DNA of 64,000 nt from the NCBI RefSeq assembly GCF_001704415.2, contig NC_030831.1, forward strand, positions 46,732,134-46,796,133, given 5' to 3'. Of the stretch, positions 22,574 through 35,978 are shown one piece after another. The position numbers and the translations under genes are program-made. Source of the DNA: Capra hircus. Its lineage: Eukaryota > Chordata > Mammalia > Artiodactyla > Bovidae. Numbering within the stretch: the first letter of the stretch is position 1; each line of letters opens with the position of its first letter. Below the pieces are notes generated by a model. The model worked only from the letters and a program-made list of their open reading frames with translations, had not been told where the DNA came from and ran no database searches.

Positions 22574-23285
22574 TTGTTGTTCAGTCGCTCAGTCATGTCC
22601 GATGCCTTGCGACCCCGTAACTGCAGCAAGCCAAGCTTCTCTGTCCTTCCGCATCTCCCAGAGCTGGCTCAAACTCCATGTCCATCGAGTCGGTGATGCC
22701 ATACAACCATCTCACGCTGTCGTCCTGCCTCCTCCTGCCTTCAACCTTCCCGAGCGTCAGGGTTTATTCTAATGAATCGGCTCTTCACACCAGGTGGTCC
22801 AAGTATTGGAACCTCAGCTTCAGCGTCAGTCCTTCCAATGAATATTCAGAATTGATTTCCTTTAGGATGGACTGGTTTGATCTCCTTGCAGTCCAAGGGA
22901 CTCCCAAGATTTCTCCACCACCACTGTACAAAGGCATCAATTCTTTGGCACTCAGCCTTCTTTATGGTCCAGCTCTCACATCCACACAGGACTACTGGAA
23001 AAACCGTAGCTCTGACTATACAGACCTTTGTCGGCAGTTATGTTTCTGCTTTTTAATACGTTGTCTGAGGTTATCGATATTTCTCCTGGCAATCTTGATT
23101 CCAGCCTGTGCTTCATCCAGCCTGGCATTTCCCATGATGTGCTCTATATATGTTAAATAAGCAGGGTGACAATATATAGCCTAGACGTAGTCCTTTCCCA
23201 ATTTGGAGCCAGTCCATAGTTCCTTTGATTCTTGACCTGCATACAGGTTTCACAGGAGGCAGGTAAGGTGTCTGGTATTCCTAGA
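22574..23285 (-). mobile_element. BovB 3' half with internal deletion
   Basis: Antisense BovB tail (TTCAGTCGCTCAGTCATGTC) to about 23070, then a jump at GAGGTT to the RT end (TATCGATATTTCTCCTGGCA, AAGCAGGGTGACAATATATA). The break lies at a short sequence shared by both sides. Confidence 0.87.
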
Positions 23286-23660
23286 TACCAATACAATTGT
23301 ACTGCAATACTCAGAGTAGTATAGCTGCCCCAGGTAACTTGGCCCCTAGGATACAGAGATTACAGGCAGAATTTCCCCAGCCTTACGTATACAGTAGGCT
23401 GAGTCTACAATGGTCCTAGGCCTTCAGGTTTAATGAAACACCTACTGGCACATTCTTGTCCCTACTGTGCAGTTCCCTACCGATCTCCCATTCCTGGCCC
23501 TCGCCCTCTAAGAGTCTGGAGTCTATTAGGCTAGTAAGCGCACTTCCTCCAAAATCCCCAGCTTTTTTCATCCGTCTGCCTTCTCGTTTCCTTCCCTTGT
23601 GAATACCTGTTGCTCAGATGTCAAGTCATTTCAGTCAGCATAAGTCAAACACAAATGACG
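23286..23660. other. unassigned sequence
   Basis: No feature recognised. Confidence 0.4.
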
Positions 23661-23664
23661 ATCC

Positions 23665-23935
23665 ACCATTTCTTCATTCACAAGCATTTATTGAGCACCT
23701 ACTATGTGCCACACCGTTTGGCTCTGGGATACAATTGAAATTCATCACCCCTGCCCTCATGGAGCTTACAATCTAGCAGAGGAAACAAATACACAGTGAA
23801 CTAACACATAAAATAAACACAGGTTGTGCTATCTGCCATATAGGATACAAACAGTGATGTGGTTAGGATATTCAGGAAACACTTTTTAGACAGAATAGTC
23901 AAGGAAGGCCTGTATGAGAAGATGGTTAAAAACTG
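23665..23935 (+). repeat. ancient mammalian interspersed repeat, family uncertain
   Basis: AAGCATTTATTGAGCACCTA CTATGTGCCA, then CCCTGCCCTCATGGAGCTTA, the widely dispersed 'size-summary' motif of an old repeat (L2/L3-type by feel). Confidence 0.55.
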
Positions 23936-23944
23936 AGTATGAAG

Positions 23945-24080
23945 CCTGACTCCCTGCTTATATGCTGCAGGTCACTTAACCTCTCAGAATCTGTTTCCAC
24001 ATTTGTAGAATGGAAATAATTATATGAAACTCGACCAATGCTCCTTACTGTGAATCACCATGAAAAATCTTCATTAACTT
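23945..24080 (+). repeat. MIR SINE
   Basis: AGCCTGACTCCCTGCTTATA, GGTCACTTAACCTCTCAGAA, TTTGTAGAATGGAAATAATT. Confidence 0.75.
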
Positions 24081-24251
24081 CTTGCTATTGATATTCTACA
24101 TGATTTTCATGACTTCTTACATACTTCTCTTAATATTCCTTAGCAAACTTCTGGCTGTTTTGGACGTTTTCAGCCCTCTTGTAGCACCCTGACTCCACCT
24201 TTAAGCACTGCACTATGATCTCCCTACTCACTGATCTATATGGCCTTAGTT

Positions 24252-24446
24252 AGTTAGTAGTATTAGCCGCTCAGTTGTGTCTGACTCTGTGACCCCATGA
24301 ACTAGAGTCCATGGAATTCTCAAGGCCAGAATACTCAAGTGGGTAGCCACTCCCTTCTCCAGGGGATCTTCCCAACCCAGGGATCGAACCCAGGTCTCCC
24401 ACCTTGCAGGTGGATTCTTAACCAGCTGAGCCACCAGGGAAGCCCC
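24252..24446 (-). mobile_element. Bov-tA SINE
   Basis: CGCTCAGTTGTGTCTGACTC ... GGATCGAACCCAGGTCTCCC ... CAGCTGAGCCACCAGGGAAG. Confidence 0.9.
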
Positions 24447-24834
24447 ATCTACTGGATGACAACTTTGGTGAAGGTAAGTCTCTACTGTGTGTTCCAAGTG
24501 CCTGATACAGTGCCTGGGATATACAGCCTCTCAAATATTTAATGACATGAGACTCATAAGCCAAAAGCAGCAGCCAAAAGCAGCAGCCAAAAGGTGGAAG
24601 ACATAAAGGACAGAGGGGAAGTCTCATGGAGGGAGGTCCTGAGGACAACATAGGACACAGGTGTCGAAGGTTCACGGGGCTGGACTGGCCTTTGGCCCAA
24701 CTCGTCCTCTGAGGCTGGAATAGAGGAGGGAAAGAAATCATGCTGAAGTCCTGAATCTTCTGATTGAATCTGGAAACAAGATCACCTGCTAAGAAAGGCG
24801 TGTTCTGAACAGCAGTGGTAGGCTGTCATCAAAC
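24447..24834. other. unassigned sequence with a 14-bp tandem repeat
   Basis: CCAAAAGCAGCAG is repeated in tandem near 24560-24590. Otherwise nothing recognised. Confidence 0.5.
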
Positions 24835-25552
24835 ACAAACACAAAAGACAAGTAAGTGTTAGTAAGAATGTGGAAAAAAGGAAATCCTTGTGCACTGTTG
24901 GCAGGAGTCTGGTGCAGCTAGAATGGAAAGCAGTATGTGGGATTCTCAAAAAACTAAGCAGAACTACCATAGGATCTGGCAATTCCACTTCCGGGTATTT
25001 ACATGATGTCAAGTGACTTCAAAGAGATATGTGCACATCAATATTCACTGCAACATTATTTTACAATAGCCAAAGTATATGGAAGTACCTTAAGTGCCCA
25101 TACATGAATGGGTAAAGAGTGCATACATGCACAACACAGCCACTAACAACAAAAACGAAATCTTGCCATTTCCAACAACATGCGTGAATCTAGAGGGTTA
25201 TTATGCTAGGTGAAATAAATCAGAAAAAGACAAATACCATATGATCTTGCTCCTTCGTGGAATCTAATCAAATGAAATGAAAAGACTCATAGAGAATAAA
25301 TGAGTGGTTGCCAGGAGGAAGGGGCTGGAGAGGGGAAGAAACGGGTAAAGGGAATTCAGAGATATAAACCTCCAGTTATAAAATAAGCCACAGGAATGAA
25401 AACATACAGCATAATACATGATTATAACTTCTTACGGAGACAAATGGTTACTAGATTTATCATGGCAAGAATACATGCAACCAAATCATGTAGTACATCT
25501 AAAATTAACAATTTTATACATCAACTATACTTCAATTAAAAAAGAAAAAAGG
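24835..25552 (+). mobile_element. L1 3' end
   Basis: TTGTGCACTGTTGGCAGGAG, ATAGGATCTGGCAATTCCAC, AAGACAAATACCATATGATC, ending CTATACTTCAATTAAAAAAG. Confidence 0.87.
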
Positions 25553-26177
25553 AATGGCAAGATTTGCATTAATTGATGAGAATGGGGAAAGAACCATGCA
25601 GTGTCAAGTCAAAGGACTGGCAGGTGACTGAGAAAGGGCTCTGAGGACATGCTGAAGGATGTGATATTGAAGTGGGGTAGGAAGTACAAAGAAAATAGAG
25701 ATGGTTAAATAGGGAGTTTCAATGGAAGAAAATGTTGGAGGCAAGATAACCAAAAATCTCACCAGCCAGTGTTGGATGGGTCACCTGTCAGAACACGAAG
25801 TCACTGAGAATACGACAGAATCAGAGATGGCCAAGTACACTGTCAGGAAGTGAGGCCTTCAGCAAACCAATGGGAGTGATCGATGGTAAGAGCAGAGGTA
25901 ACTGACAGTGTAACTTCCTGACATAGGCAACACAAGGGCAGATTTTTGTCAGAAGCCTTGAGAAATTATTTAGAAATTACAAGACAGAGGAAAGGCAGCC
26001 GCCACCAGCTCCTGTGATAGTGGAATGTGGACACAGCCCACACCGGTGAGAGCTGCAGGCTATGGCAGGCCTTTAGAAGACAGCCAAATTCGTTGACAAG
26101 GCAGACAAGTGCAAATTCAAAAAAAACCCATTAACTTGCAGCCAAGCATGGTTAAGGGAGGAGAGAGGGTGGACAGA
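25553..26177. other. unassigned sequence
   Basis: Unique-looking; no gene seen. Confidence 0.4.
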
Positions 26178-26288
26178 GGGCTTCCCCATGGCTCAGCAGG
26201 TACAGAATCCACCTGTGATGCACGTGACACGGGCTACAGTCCAAAGGGTAGCCAAGAGTCGGTCACGACTGAGCGACTGGGCAAGCAC
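26178..26288 (+). mobile_element. Bov-tA SINE with internal deletion
   Basis: Head (GGGCTTCCCCATGGCTCAGC) joined directly to the body end (GGCTACAGTCCAAAGGGTAG, GGTCACGACTGAGCGACTGG); the middle is missing. Confidence 0.8.
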
Positions 26289-27739
26289 AAGCGCAGGGTG
26301 GGCAGGCAGCTGGGAGAGACTCGAACACATACACAAGGGAGACAAGCGATGGCAGGATCGGAGGCAAGGGAGTCTGCACTTCTTAAAGACTGCAGAACAA
26401 AAATACGCTTCTTGAAAACTCTCTGAAATCTCATCTTAATCATCAAACTCACCATTGTCTCCCCTTAATGACTGCTGTCCATTCTACCTTGAGAAATGGA
26501 CTCAGCTCTTACTCCTACATCCACTTAAATCTTGAGTCTTCCTTTGAAATGGCTCCATCATCCATTCCTTCCTTATTCCTGTAGCCATCACCTGAAATCA
26601 GTTCTCACAATTTTATGTCTAGGTTACCACACCAGCCTCCCAAATAGCCTACCTAATTAGTGTCACTTCAGTTTAGTCAGAAGGCTTTTGAATTAATAGG
26701 TCTGTTTCAGACACCCAAGTCCAACTGCAAAATTTATGTTTCATTTGCAACATAAAGACAACACTACTTTCCTTTGAAAGACTGTGGTAAGGAATGTGAT
26801 ATGTTGTAGGTTTCTTAGCACATCTCTTAGCAGGTAAGAATTCCTGATTTTTGAAAACTTGTTGTAAGCCCTTTGAAGAATGGGACCAGATCTGTTTTAC
26901 CAGTCTAATCCACATACACTTTCAAAACACACTGAAATCTTGTTGAATGGTTTGATGAAGGCCAAAATACGAGGGATACTTTATAACACAACACTCTTTT
27001 GTTGTGAGTGTTTTACAACAGAAACACTTCAACTGTTGAGCTTGTAAAGACTTGAGCTTTGAAAACATAAAAGCAGCTTTAAAATCCATTCAAAAAGAAA
27101 CAGTTCAGGAAACAATGTGGTATGCCAATCAAGAAAGTAACACCTTGAGCAAAAGACTGTTTTTCTTATCCCAGAGCTACCTTGAGAACATCAAATGGGG
27201 TGGGAAACACACACGGAAAAAAAATGAAAAAGCAAAGCTTAGCTCTGCTTTTGTTGTTGCTTTAGCCTTACCACTTTTCCAGTTTGAGTTGGACTGCCTT
27301 TGGCTCAGATGATCCTACTGGCTTTGGGGAACTCAGAAAGGCCAAAATGGAGCCTAAGGGAAGAGGAAAAAAAGAGAGAGCTGGCTACTAAGGGCTGGCC
27401 CCAGGCAAAGATGGTTTCAGAAAGTCAAGACTTTCTAATTAAAAATGGAAAACATAGTGTAACACGTTTATGAGTTATTATGAAGTAGCACATTACTTCA
27501 TAATGCAAGTAAAAATGTGTGAAAAATCATTTGGGTATCCTTATAAGCAGGTGTTTCTGGAACTTATCAGAGAGATATATTTGAAACTGAGACATCCCAG
27601 GAAAATTTCTGCCAATTATCTCCAAATCAGTTACCCCAGCTCACCAAGGTCAGAGGTGGAAGGCCTTAATGCAGACGCCTGCATACAGTTAATGGTACAT
27701 ATTCTTGGAAAATATGGTTAGATAGTTCTTCTCATACCA
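26289..27739. other. unassigned sequence
   Basis: No repeat or exon recognised with confidence. ORFs of 80-86 residues at 27052 and 27470 have no family signature. Confidence 0.5.
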
Positions 27740-28185
27740 CATGGTTAGCAAAACCACTTGGAAAAGTGCTGTGCACCAAAACCTACAGAAGTATCTGCAT
27801 CCCTGACTCAGAAGTTCACCTCTAGGAATTTATCCTAAGGAAATAATTTATGCACAAAGACATGCACTGAAACACAGCGTCATGATATAACCTAAAATGT
27901 CCAACAAGGAAAGGCAACAGAAAGCATGGCACATCCATACAGTGTAGTGTTTAGTAACTTGGAATGATGCCTGTAGACTGAGAAAAAAGAATCAAGATAC
28001 AAATTACACTGAGAATGAATAAAACTATGTAAAATCACAAACATGTAGCAAAGAGACCAGCAAGAAACATTCAAAAATATTTAAGTGCCCTTTCTACCTT
28101 TTCTGTATTGTCTGGACTTCCCACAATAAGCATGTATTGCCAACAGAAAAAAAAATAATTATAAACACAAATAATAAACAAAAAA
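27740..28185 (+). mobile_element. old L1 3' end
   Basis: TTCACCTCTAGGAATTTATC, GGCACATCCATACAGTGTAG, AATAAAACTATGTAAAATCA and an A-rich tail. Confidence 0.65.
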
Positions 28186-31100
28186 AAATATTGAATCAGG
28201 CAAGCATTAAAGCAGAATGGGCATTTTTATACATTTATTGGTTTCTGCTAAGAATTAGAGTGAGGTTCCTAACAAAAAAGTGGGGGCTTACAAACCATTC
28301 TTTAAAAAGCAAAGAAATTATTTAATTTCTTTTCTGTAAGATCCACCATATCCATGTAGAAACGTAGCAGAGAAGATGGTGAGTCAGGTTCTGTCATGAA
28401 TTACCAAGCTAAACGACAACTCCATGCTCCCACAACACACAGACCTAGACCCAGGGTCACAAGACACAATGTCAGACCCAAGTTTTAAATGGCATGCTGC
28501 TCTACGTTTTCCATGATGAAAAAGATTAGGAAAATAAAAAGTGCTTACTTGGGGCAAGGGGAGACTTTTTTCACACCCATTGGGGGCTAGAGAGAAATGA
28601 AAGACAGAGCTGAGAACTAATACTTTATAAAATTCAACTTTACTTAAAAAGACAAAATGTAACTAATACTTTTTTGGCAGAAGAAAAGCAGACACCTTGG
28701 TTACTAGATGACAGATATTCAGGACTGCTCTGAAGGAAGAATGGCCGAAAGGTCTGATTCCTAAATCATAGCAGTCTGTTGAATATCTTTCTTCTACAAT
28801 CCAACCTTTCTTCAAATCCTTTTAAAATTCTACCCTAGGGAAATTTGCTTTATACCCAGAGTTATGGATCTCCTTATGTATACTCACAATCGTTCACTTA
28901 ATCATGGTATTTCCATTCTAGCTTTCTGGACTCTACGGTTTTGTTTGGCCTTTATAATCATCCCACAACGGAAACAAAGTCCTAGAGCAGCTTACCTAAG
29001 AATCAAAAAGTTAGTCGATGCAAGCAGACCCTAGGCATGAAGCTACATTCAGTACCAATTATATTGTCATGAATTACCAGAGCAAGGAAACCCTTCTAAC
29101 ATTTCTGTGTGAACAAAGATAAAAACACAGGCTGGCTAAGTGTTTGTACGAGGCTGGTAACTGCAGTTCCTTTTCTTAAACAGCATCAGATGGCAGATGG
29201 TTGGCTGCCACTTAAGTAACAGGTAGAGATGACCTCCTCTGAAACTGAATTATACTTGGTTGAGCAGGTATCTTGGCTAATAAAAGACACAATACTACAA
29301 AGGCAGGGTCCCAGTAAAAGTTATTTGGTGGCCATACTAAAAAAAGCACAATGGCTCAGTAAGCATGCTGTTGCCATAGAGCCAAAAGCCTAAAAAAAGG
29401 TACTCACCTTCAAAGATACATGCATAAAAGTCTGAATTTAAGATTATAAACTTAAAAATGTTTTAAAAAATGTTAGTCGCCTATATGAGATAAATTAAAA
29501 ATTTATGTAATTTAGTGTAAAGCACCAAAAATGAACAATACAACTGTTCACATAAAATAGTGAAAAGAAAACAAAGCACAACTATAAAAGCACAGCGGTT
29601 ATCAGTTACAAGAATCAAGTAAATGAACTAATTTCTATTATTTTTTTCATTTACCTTATAAAACTCTGTTGGTTAAGTTGGGGGGGGTCTCTGAGAAATC
29701 TAATGGGTAACAAAATGATAACAAATATACAGCATTTCTTTATTAACAAATTGTATCACACAAATCAGGTTACTTTTTCTGTCTGATTACAGAGTTAACA
29801 GAACTTGCATCCACATTTAGAGCAGCGATATAAAAGTTTACCAGGAAGAAATTCTGTGTATGTACCAAAGGACTGCAACATGTCCTAAGAATTTAAAACT
29901 GGCAACTATGATGTAACAACTGCAAGAAGATTCAGGTTTGTTTTCCATGTTTTTAACTCTCCAAAAGGGATAATACATTACGGGGATAATACAGCCAAAG
30001 AAGGGATGATGTAGAAAATCACAGGAAATTAAACGAGTACAGAAACAGCACAAAGATCATGAGAACTTGAGAAGGTGTTAAAAACCAAGCAGTGACAAGG
30101 CAGCTCCCTGGAGCTGCACCAGCCCTGACTGTTCCCTACCCTACATGAAACTGGTGGGCTCTTCATCTGGGCATTTCAGCCTGAGAAATCAGCCAGACTA
30201 ATGATTTTTAAACAAAGGTTTACTTAGATACAGCTTAGGGAGAGAAAGCTAAACATTAGCAAAGTATTAACTCCTTGAGAAATCAAAATTGTGCAGCCAA
30301 ATGAAAGCAAAGTATAAAATCTGGATAAAAAATGTTTCTCTAAGGGTAAAATTCAGCTTCCTGAGAGATTTTAAATCAAACACATAGCAAGAGGGTGGTT
30401 TTCAAAGTGGGTTTAAGGCCCATCCTCTCTTCAAACTATTCTTATACTCAAACACTTCTAAATCTGTTTTTATCTTCTGTGGTTTCAGGAAACATCTTTT
30501 TAAAAATAAAAAATAAAGGAAATCTGATGCCACCTCCATCCCTTTGCTTTTGTTTGTTCTTTAAATTTAAAAATCACTGCTATGAGAAAAATGAGATCTA
30601 TGACACACTTTGTCAGTGTTACATAGCAGATTTGAACATTATCCTATAAAATAAACCAGTAAAAGAAGTTCTTAGGAAGAAATTAAACTTTGCTATTCCC
30701 ATTGCCCCTAAATCTGTTCTTCCACTGCCTCCATGCTCTCAGTATTTCTGGACAGTGTGAACAAAATCTTAACATTCCAGCCACACCTCAATCCAGAAAC
30801 ATTTCAGTCAACGGTCACAGAGAACTTCGTTGAGAAGGTAAGCCCCTATTTACAGACATCTCTAGAATAAGAAAGTTCAATTACCCAAAAACAGCACACA
30901 TTACATCAGGGCAGACTCTGTATAGTGTTCTTCAACATACTCACTAATGAGGAGTAGCCAAATCCCAGAACTCCACTCTGCACTCTCAAGCACAGAACAC
31001 CAGAGTGGCAACAACCGCCAGGGGAAACATACAGGCCATGTTTCTTGGATGGAAATGAAGAACAGTGGAATCCAAGCTTTGGCCACTTATCTAGACTTCA

Positions 31101-31266
31101 TTATTTCAACAAAACAGAACAAATCCATGGAAAGGACTCATTTGGCAAATGTAACTTCTTTCCATATATTTTTCCTTCACATCAGGTTAAACAAAAAGTT
31201 GTCATTTTAGAATCACTGATTACATTTTTTAATTAAAAAAAAAGTATACTTGAATATTTACATAAT
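28186..31266. other. repeat-poor sequence between the L1 and PIAS2; possible long 3' UTR
   Basis: About 3 kb in which I recognise no SINE or LINE. A minus-strand AATAAA at 29739-29744 could end a long PIAS2 transcript. A run of eight or nine G lies near 29.68 kb. No other gene seen. Confidence 0.5.
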
Positions 31267-31272
31267 TTTATT
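31267..31272 (-). promoter_or_regulatory. candidate polyadenylation signal for PIAS2 beta transcripts
   Basis: First canonical AATAAA on the minus strand after the beta stop codon, 321 bases downstream. A second candidate is at 29739-29744. Confidence 0.45.
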
Positions 31273-31592
31273 GCTGTGTATTACAACAAAAAAATTTAAC
31301 TGATTTGTAGAATCTATCCAGTAACATGAAATTGAAATCCATCTCTCAGGAGGATGTCATTACAGCTGAATGTATCTGATGCTCCAGAGTACATCAAGAG
31401 TAAGAAAAATCTGTGCATGTCATGTGGTTCTTGTTGCAGTCATCTGTGTTCATCTCTCAGAAGGCAAACGAATCCATCTGACATTTCAATAAATACCAAA
31501 GTAATCATTAGCAAAAAAATAGCTTCCACGGACCAGAGATCCAAGAAAGAGCAGTTCTGATGAATGATTCCTAGAATCGAGTGAGTCCTCCT
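31267..31592 (-). other. PIAS2: PIAS2 beta 3' UTR, shortest version
   Basis: Unique, AT-rich sequence between the beta stop codon and the first canonical minus-strand AATAAA (31267-31272). Another AATAAA lies at 29739-29744, and the 28.2-31.3 kb stretch is poor in recognisable repeats, so a longer 3' UTR is possible. The true end cannot be set from sequence. Confidence 0.55.
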
Positions 31593-31772
31593 TTAGTCCA
31601 GTGAGATGATGTCAGGAATGTTACTTCCACTGCTGGTTATGACCCCTGTCTCACTCCTGCTGCTGGATGAACTAACATGAGTACTGCTTTCATGGGGGCT
31701 GGTGGTGGTGACAGACGCACTGCTGGCTGTTAAGGGTGAGGTGAGACTATCCAAAAACATAGGAGGACAGTA
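31593..31772 (-). CDS. PIAS2: PIAS2 final coding exon, beta-type C-terminus
   Basis: 180 nt including the TAA stop (31593-31595). It encodes 59 residues: YCPPMFLDSLTSPLTASSAS, VTTTSPHESSTHVSSSSSRS, ETGVITSSGSNIPDIISLD. The tail is Ser/Thr-rich and ends in the acidic-hydrophobic IPDIISLD. The acceptor is TTTCAAGCAG|TACTGT, following the phase-0 donor of the 38-nt exon (DPQ-YCPP). Compared with human from memory it has one Pro fewer in the YCPPP run and a few Ser/Thr/Ala/Pro swaps, all neutral-looking. The 3' UTR follows toward lower coordinates. Confidence 0.95.
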   Translation of the reverse strand, partial: YCPPMFLDSLTSPLTASSASVTTTSPHESSTHVSSSSSRSETGVITSSGSNIPDIISLD

Positions 31773-33749
31773 CTGCTTGAAACAAACAATGATGCGGATG
31801 AGGACGAGGCTTCATTGATTGTACATAAAGAGACTACACACTGTTAGATATGCACAAGTGATAGCCACATATTTAAATCTCGGTGGGATTTTAAAATTTC
31901 TCAAAACTTCACATCTTTGGATAGAAGGTGGCACAAATCTAACATTTTACATTATTTGATGAGTGCAGCATATTCCTGTCTGTCTCAAAACAGAATATGT
32001 TGACCAAATATGTAGGCAGTAGTACAAAAATGTCAATAATATCTATCTATAGTTGTTTAATACTGAATACTAGTCCCACAATTATGACTCATATTTAGTC
32101 TTGAATTTGCTCACTAAATGTATTTATACCAAATTTAAAGCACACTGTAAAAGGCTAATAAACTTATCTTTAATGGCTTTAAGCAAAAGTGCTACCAACA
32201 AATTCAGTAATTCTTTCCAAAGTTATTATCAATTAGACCCTTAAGGAACAATGTTAAGATTGATCAGCGGAAAAACAACATCTGATTCCTATCTACATAC
32301 ATGTAACAGTTACTTGTGTGATTAGAAGACAACATACACTCTAAGACTACATGGTAGCTAACTACCCCGGGATGCTCAGAATGAGATCTGTATTTTGGAA
32401 TAAAAAAACAAACAAAATTTTGGAATAAATCTTAAAGGAAATCTAATTGCCTCTGAGATGCCTGCTTGACAGCCCCCTCCAAGTGTTTATAACTGTTGGT
32501 TTAAATCTTAGTTGCTGATCCCCAAACAAATTTCAACCTGGGTTTAAGTACTCTGATACTGACCAGGAGGAAGAGAGACAAGAGCTAAAAGCTTTATTTT
32601 ATATCACCATAGACTGTTTTATGTGAGAAACAACTGCACTAACTTTAGTATGATAAGTGAGGTCCAGCACACACTGCAAGAGGAGAGGTCCTAAGCTGGT
32701 GTTTAGATTGACTACAGGAAAGATCAGTAAGGACGGCTCATCATTATTATCAATTCGAGGTATTTTTTATCAACAAGTTAGCCTGACACCAAGCATCTGA
32801 ATGGCCCTATAAAATCAAAATCCTCAAGGTTCCAAGATGATTTTTTTTAAAAGGATGGTTCACATAAAAATCAGTAATACTTTAATCCTAAACAATCTAT
32901 CTCCTAGAAAAATACATAGATATTTTGCTACAGAATCTACTGATGTAACAAAGTCAATTTAGGGTGAAAAGAAACTTCTCTTCCTGTGCTTGTCACCTTG
33001 GGCCCAAACTTCCAGTACTGTTTGTGTGATCAAACAGAGTATTAAACCAGGAAGCTGATACACAACCTGTGGTTAGCTGATTCTGAGCAGCCTACAGAAA
33101 CAGTGACCCATGATTCTTCCTCTGTCCGTCCCTACTCTCAACACCTCTCTGTCTCTTTCTCTGTCTCTTTCCCCGTCAGCTTTCCTTGCGCCTTCTCCTC
33201 CTCTGCTACCAGCCTATCAGCGGAGTCTGTGCTCACCGCAAGGTCTTCATGCTGGGACACTGGAATACTAGTTTCTTATCTCCGACAGAGAAAACAGGTG
33301 AGGGCTTCTTCAAAGTCTGAATTTGACTGTCTTTAAAAACTAGAAAGAATCAAGCTAATGATTCAATCTGTTTAATCAACTTCAGCCATCTTCTATGTAC
33401 AGAACAAGTGTTTTACAAATTAGCTGTATAAAGTTTCAACATTTCCAGTCATCCAGCACTGCGTCCCCTCATTTTAATCACTCAAATGCTTGTTAAGAAA
33501 TGCCAAATGATTATATTAAACTAAACAAAAAATAATTTTAAATGCTAGTAGTAAAGGTCAAGATATCATAAACTAAAAAACAACATCATGCCTCCAAGTA
33601 AAATTGTGAAATATTTATAGAAGTACTTTCCTTCCATCAACTAAGTAACTGAGAGTTGACTGTCCTGATTTTATGCAACTGGTCATTTTTAGTTAGTGAC
33701 ACAACCAACAATCCAATACAAATTAGTTGCTTAAATTCAGGATACATAC
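31773..33749 (-). other. PIAS2: last PIAS2 beta intron; repeat-poor
   Basis: Unique AT-rich sequence with a CT-rich patch at about 33.12-33.20 kb (minus strand GA-rich). No repeat family or extra exon recognised. Confidence 0.7.
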
Positions 33750-33787
33750 CTGGGGATCAACTGGAATAAGGGAAAGAAAATCCAAAC
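33750..33787 (-). CDS. PIAS2: PIAS2 38-nt exon specific to the beta-type C-terminus
   Basis: A micro-exon: GT completes the split Gly, followed by LDFLSLIPVDPQ (12 codons). The acceptor is TTTTAG|GTTTGGAT and the donor CCCCAG|GTATGTA, so it ends in phase 0. LDFLSL is a hydrophobic patch in the C-terminal tail. Its length and peptide match PIAS2-beta as I remember it. Far too short to appear as an ORF, it was found by looking for the residues missing between DLPG and YCPP. Confidence 0.92.
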
Positions 33788-35978
33788 CTAAAACAAAAAT
33801 GTTCTGTTAATAGTTGTCTCATATTTTGGAGACAAGAATTATTTCCCCAAATCATTTTTTATTTAAGTCATAGAGAACATTTGGGTTAAGTCCTTACCAT
33901 TCTGCTGTAGGGAAGGTCTATACCACAATCAGGATATTTCAGGATATTTATGTGCATAAAACCCAAAAATGTACATATGTCTTGACAAACAACTGGAAAA
34001 ACCATCCCCAGAGGTGTCCAAAATTTAAATAGAACTTTCAAAGCAAATTTTTGCTTAGCAGAATGAGAAGCAATGAAATGAAGAGATGATTATCTGGACT
34101 GAGACATTAAAAAAACATGCTTAGTCTCTTAAGACACTTCACATTTATTTTTTTAGAAATACACATTTAGCTTCATCTAAAATATCACTTCTTAAACAAA
34201 TAAATGTCTGTTTCATGGACAGCTCTCTGTCCCACGGTTCCCACAACAAAAGGAGTAGTACAGAGTTCAACACGCTGCATAAAGCAAGCACTTTGTCACT
34301 GCTGCTTACTAACAAGCTAACTCTTGCCAAGGTGTACTGGGTTATAAGCTAATGCAGTTTTCTAAAGATTTGGGATCCTCCAATTATACTTCAGAAATAG
34401 AAAAGTGACAAGAGGTTGCCCAGTAATATTGTTTTGAAATATTAAAGTTGTAACAATAAATAATAAAATCTTCATGTCTGAAAAGTCTAGCAATAAACTT
34501 CAAGGTCAGTTCCCCTAGACCTCTGTTTGACTAAATTCTACGACATTAAAAAAAAATCATATATTAGGTATAAGATTACTAAGGCCAATTTTTATTTATT
34601 CTATGAATTTTTATATCCTGGTATTCAACGTCACCTCAAATACAATAATTGTAATAGAGTGTACTATGATACTGGACTGTTAGTCTAAATAGAGAATATT
34701 AGTGGGAAATGATATTTAACCTGTCTGAATATAACTGATAAATCAAATGTTTAAGTAAGTTTATTCCCTTATAATCTCTAAATAAGGGTATAATGATAAT
34801 ACTTATTGAATAATACAAGCTGTAGCACCAATCATTTGAAAGAAGTTATTCAATTTCTAAAAGACTTTTGAAAACTCCTGACATGACTTGTCATTTCTTA
34901 TGCCTATCACTAGCTATAAGATACAAGATTTGAGCCACCACTGGACAAAGGGAATCATAACCATTTCTTCCAAAGAGTTCCCCATTAAAGTGATACTAAG
35001 GAGGTGATGTACTTCAGTAAGCGAGTTTCTGTTCACAGTAATAATAGCACTGAGTAAATTCTCTCTCTGCGGCAGCTGAACAGTAATTCAAAATCTGTCT
35101 AGCCCTTATAATAATCATCTGCAAGTTTTATATATTCACCATTTCTATTACTGGATGATTATTTCATGTGTGCTAACCGTCTATTGATAAAATACTTTAA
35201 GGGATAATTGAATATGATAACACCATAATAAAAGTATCTAGAAATTTTTCTGAAATTTTGGTTGAAACCCACTGTTATCTCCCTAGCTGTGTTATACAGA
35301 TGCTCTCTACACAAAATTCAATAATATTTCAATGTAAATATTTCTCATTGAAACCATTTTCTCTCCAACAGTAACACTGAAGCTTGCACAGCATTTCAGA
35401 TGTTATTCCTTCTATTAAAAAACTAGTATCAACAATGTCTTATAATTCTACTTTGTAAGTATAGACTATGAAAACTCTTACATGAAACAGATGAAGAAGC
35501 TTCATGAATAGTGATTAAAACATTATTGCCTGAATACGTTATAAAAGTTCAGTAAAATGCTATTCTTATTTCACCATAAGTTTGAACTGCAATGGTATGC
35601 TGTGTTTTCACTCTTTAAGTATTTCATAATTATCTTTAACTAAAAAAGCAGGTAGTTTTAAAAATTATGATGGTACATTCTAAATGCTTTTCTCAATACT
35701 GATAAATCTGTAGTTTTTAGATTTTAAATGCTGCTTCATGTGAAACTGACTCTGTATGTCTTATTAATAACAACACATTTTACTTACTTGAGCCATGAAG
35801 TTTAACAAAACATAACTGCTACATGATTAAATATGTAAATGTTTAGCACTTTCAGATTTTAATGATACAACTTTTGAGCACCATTCGCACCTGACAGTAT
35901 GGCACTAGCAATAATAAGGCAGTCATATTTTTCGTGAAATAATCAAGCTGCTTTCCACTCCACAAACACAAATTATGC

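Noticed and set aside
1..28000. exons of the neighbouring gene (ST8SIA5 expected next to PIAS2 from human synteny)
   Set aside because: I looked for sialyltransferase-like coding blocks and saw none; the region may be intergenic or a long intron.
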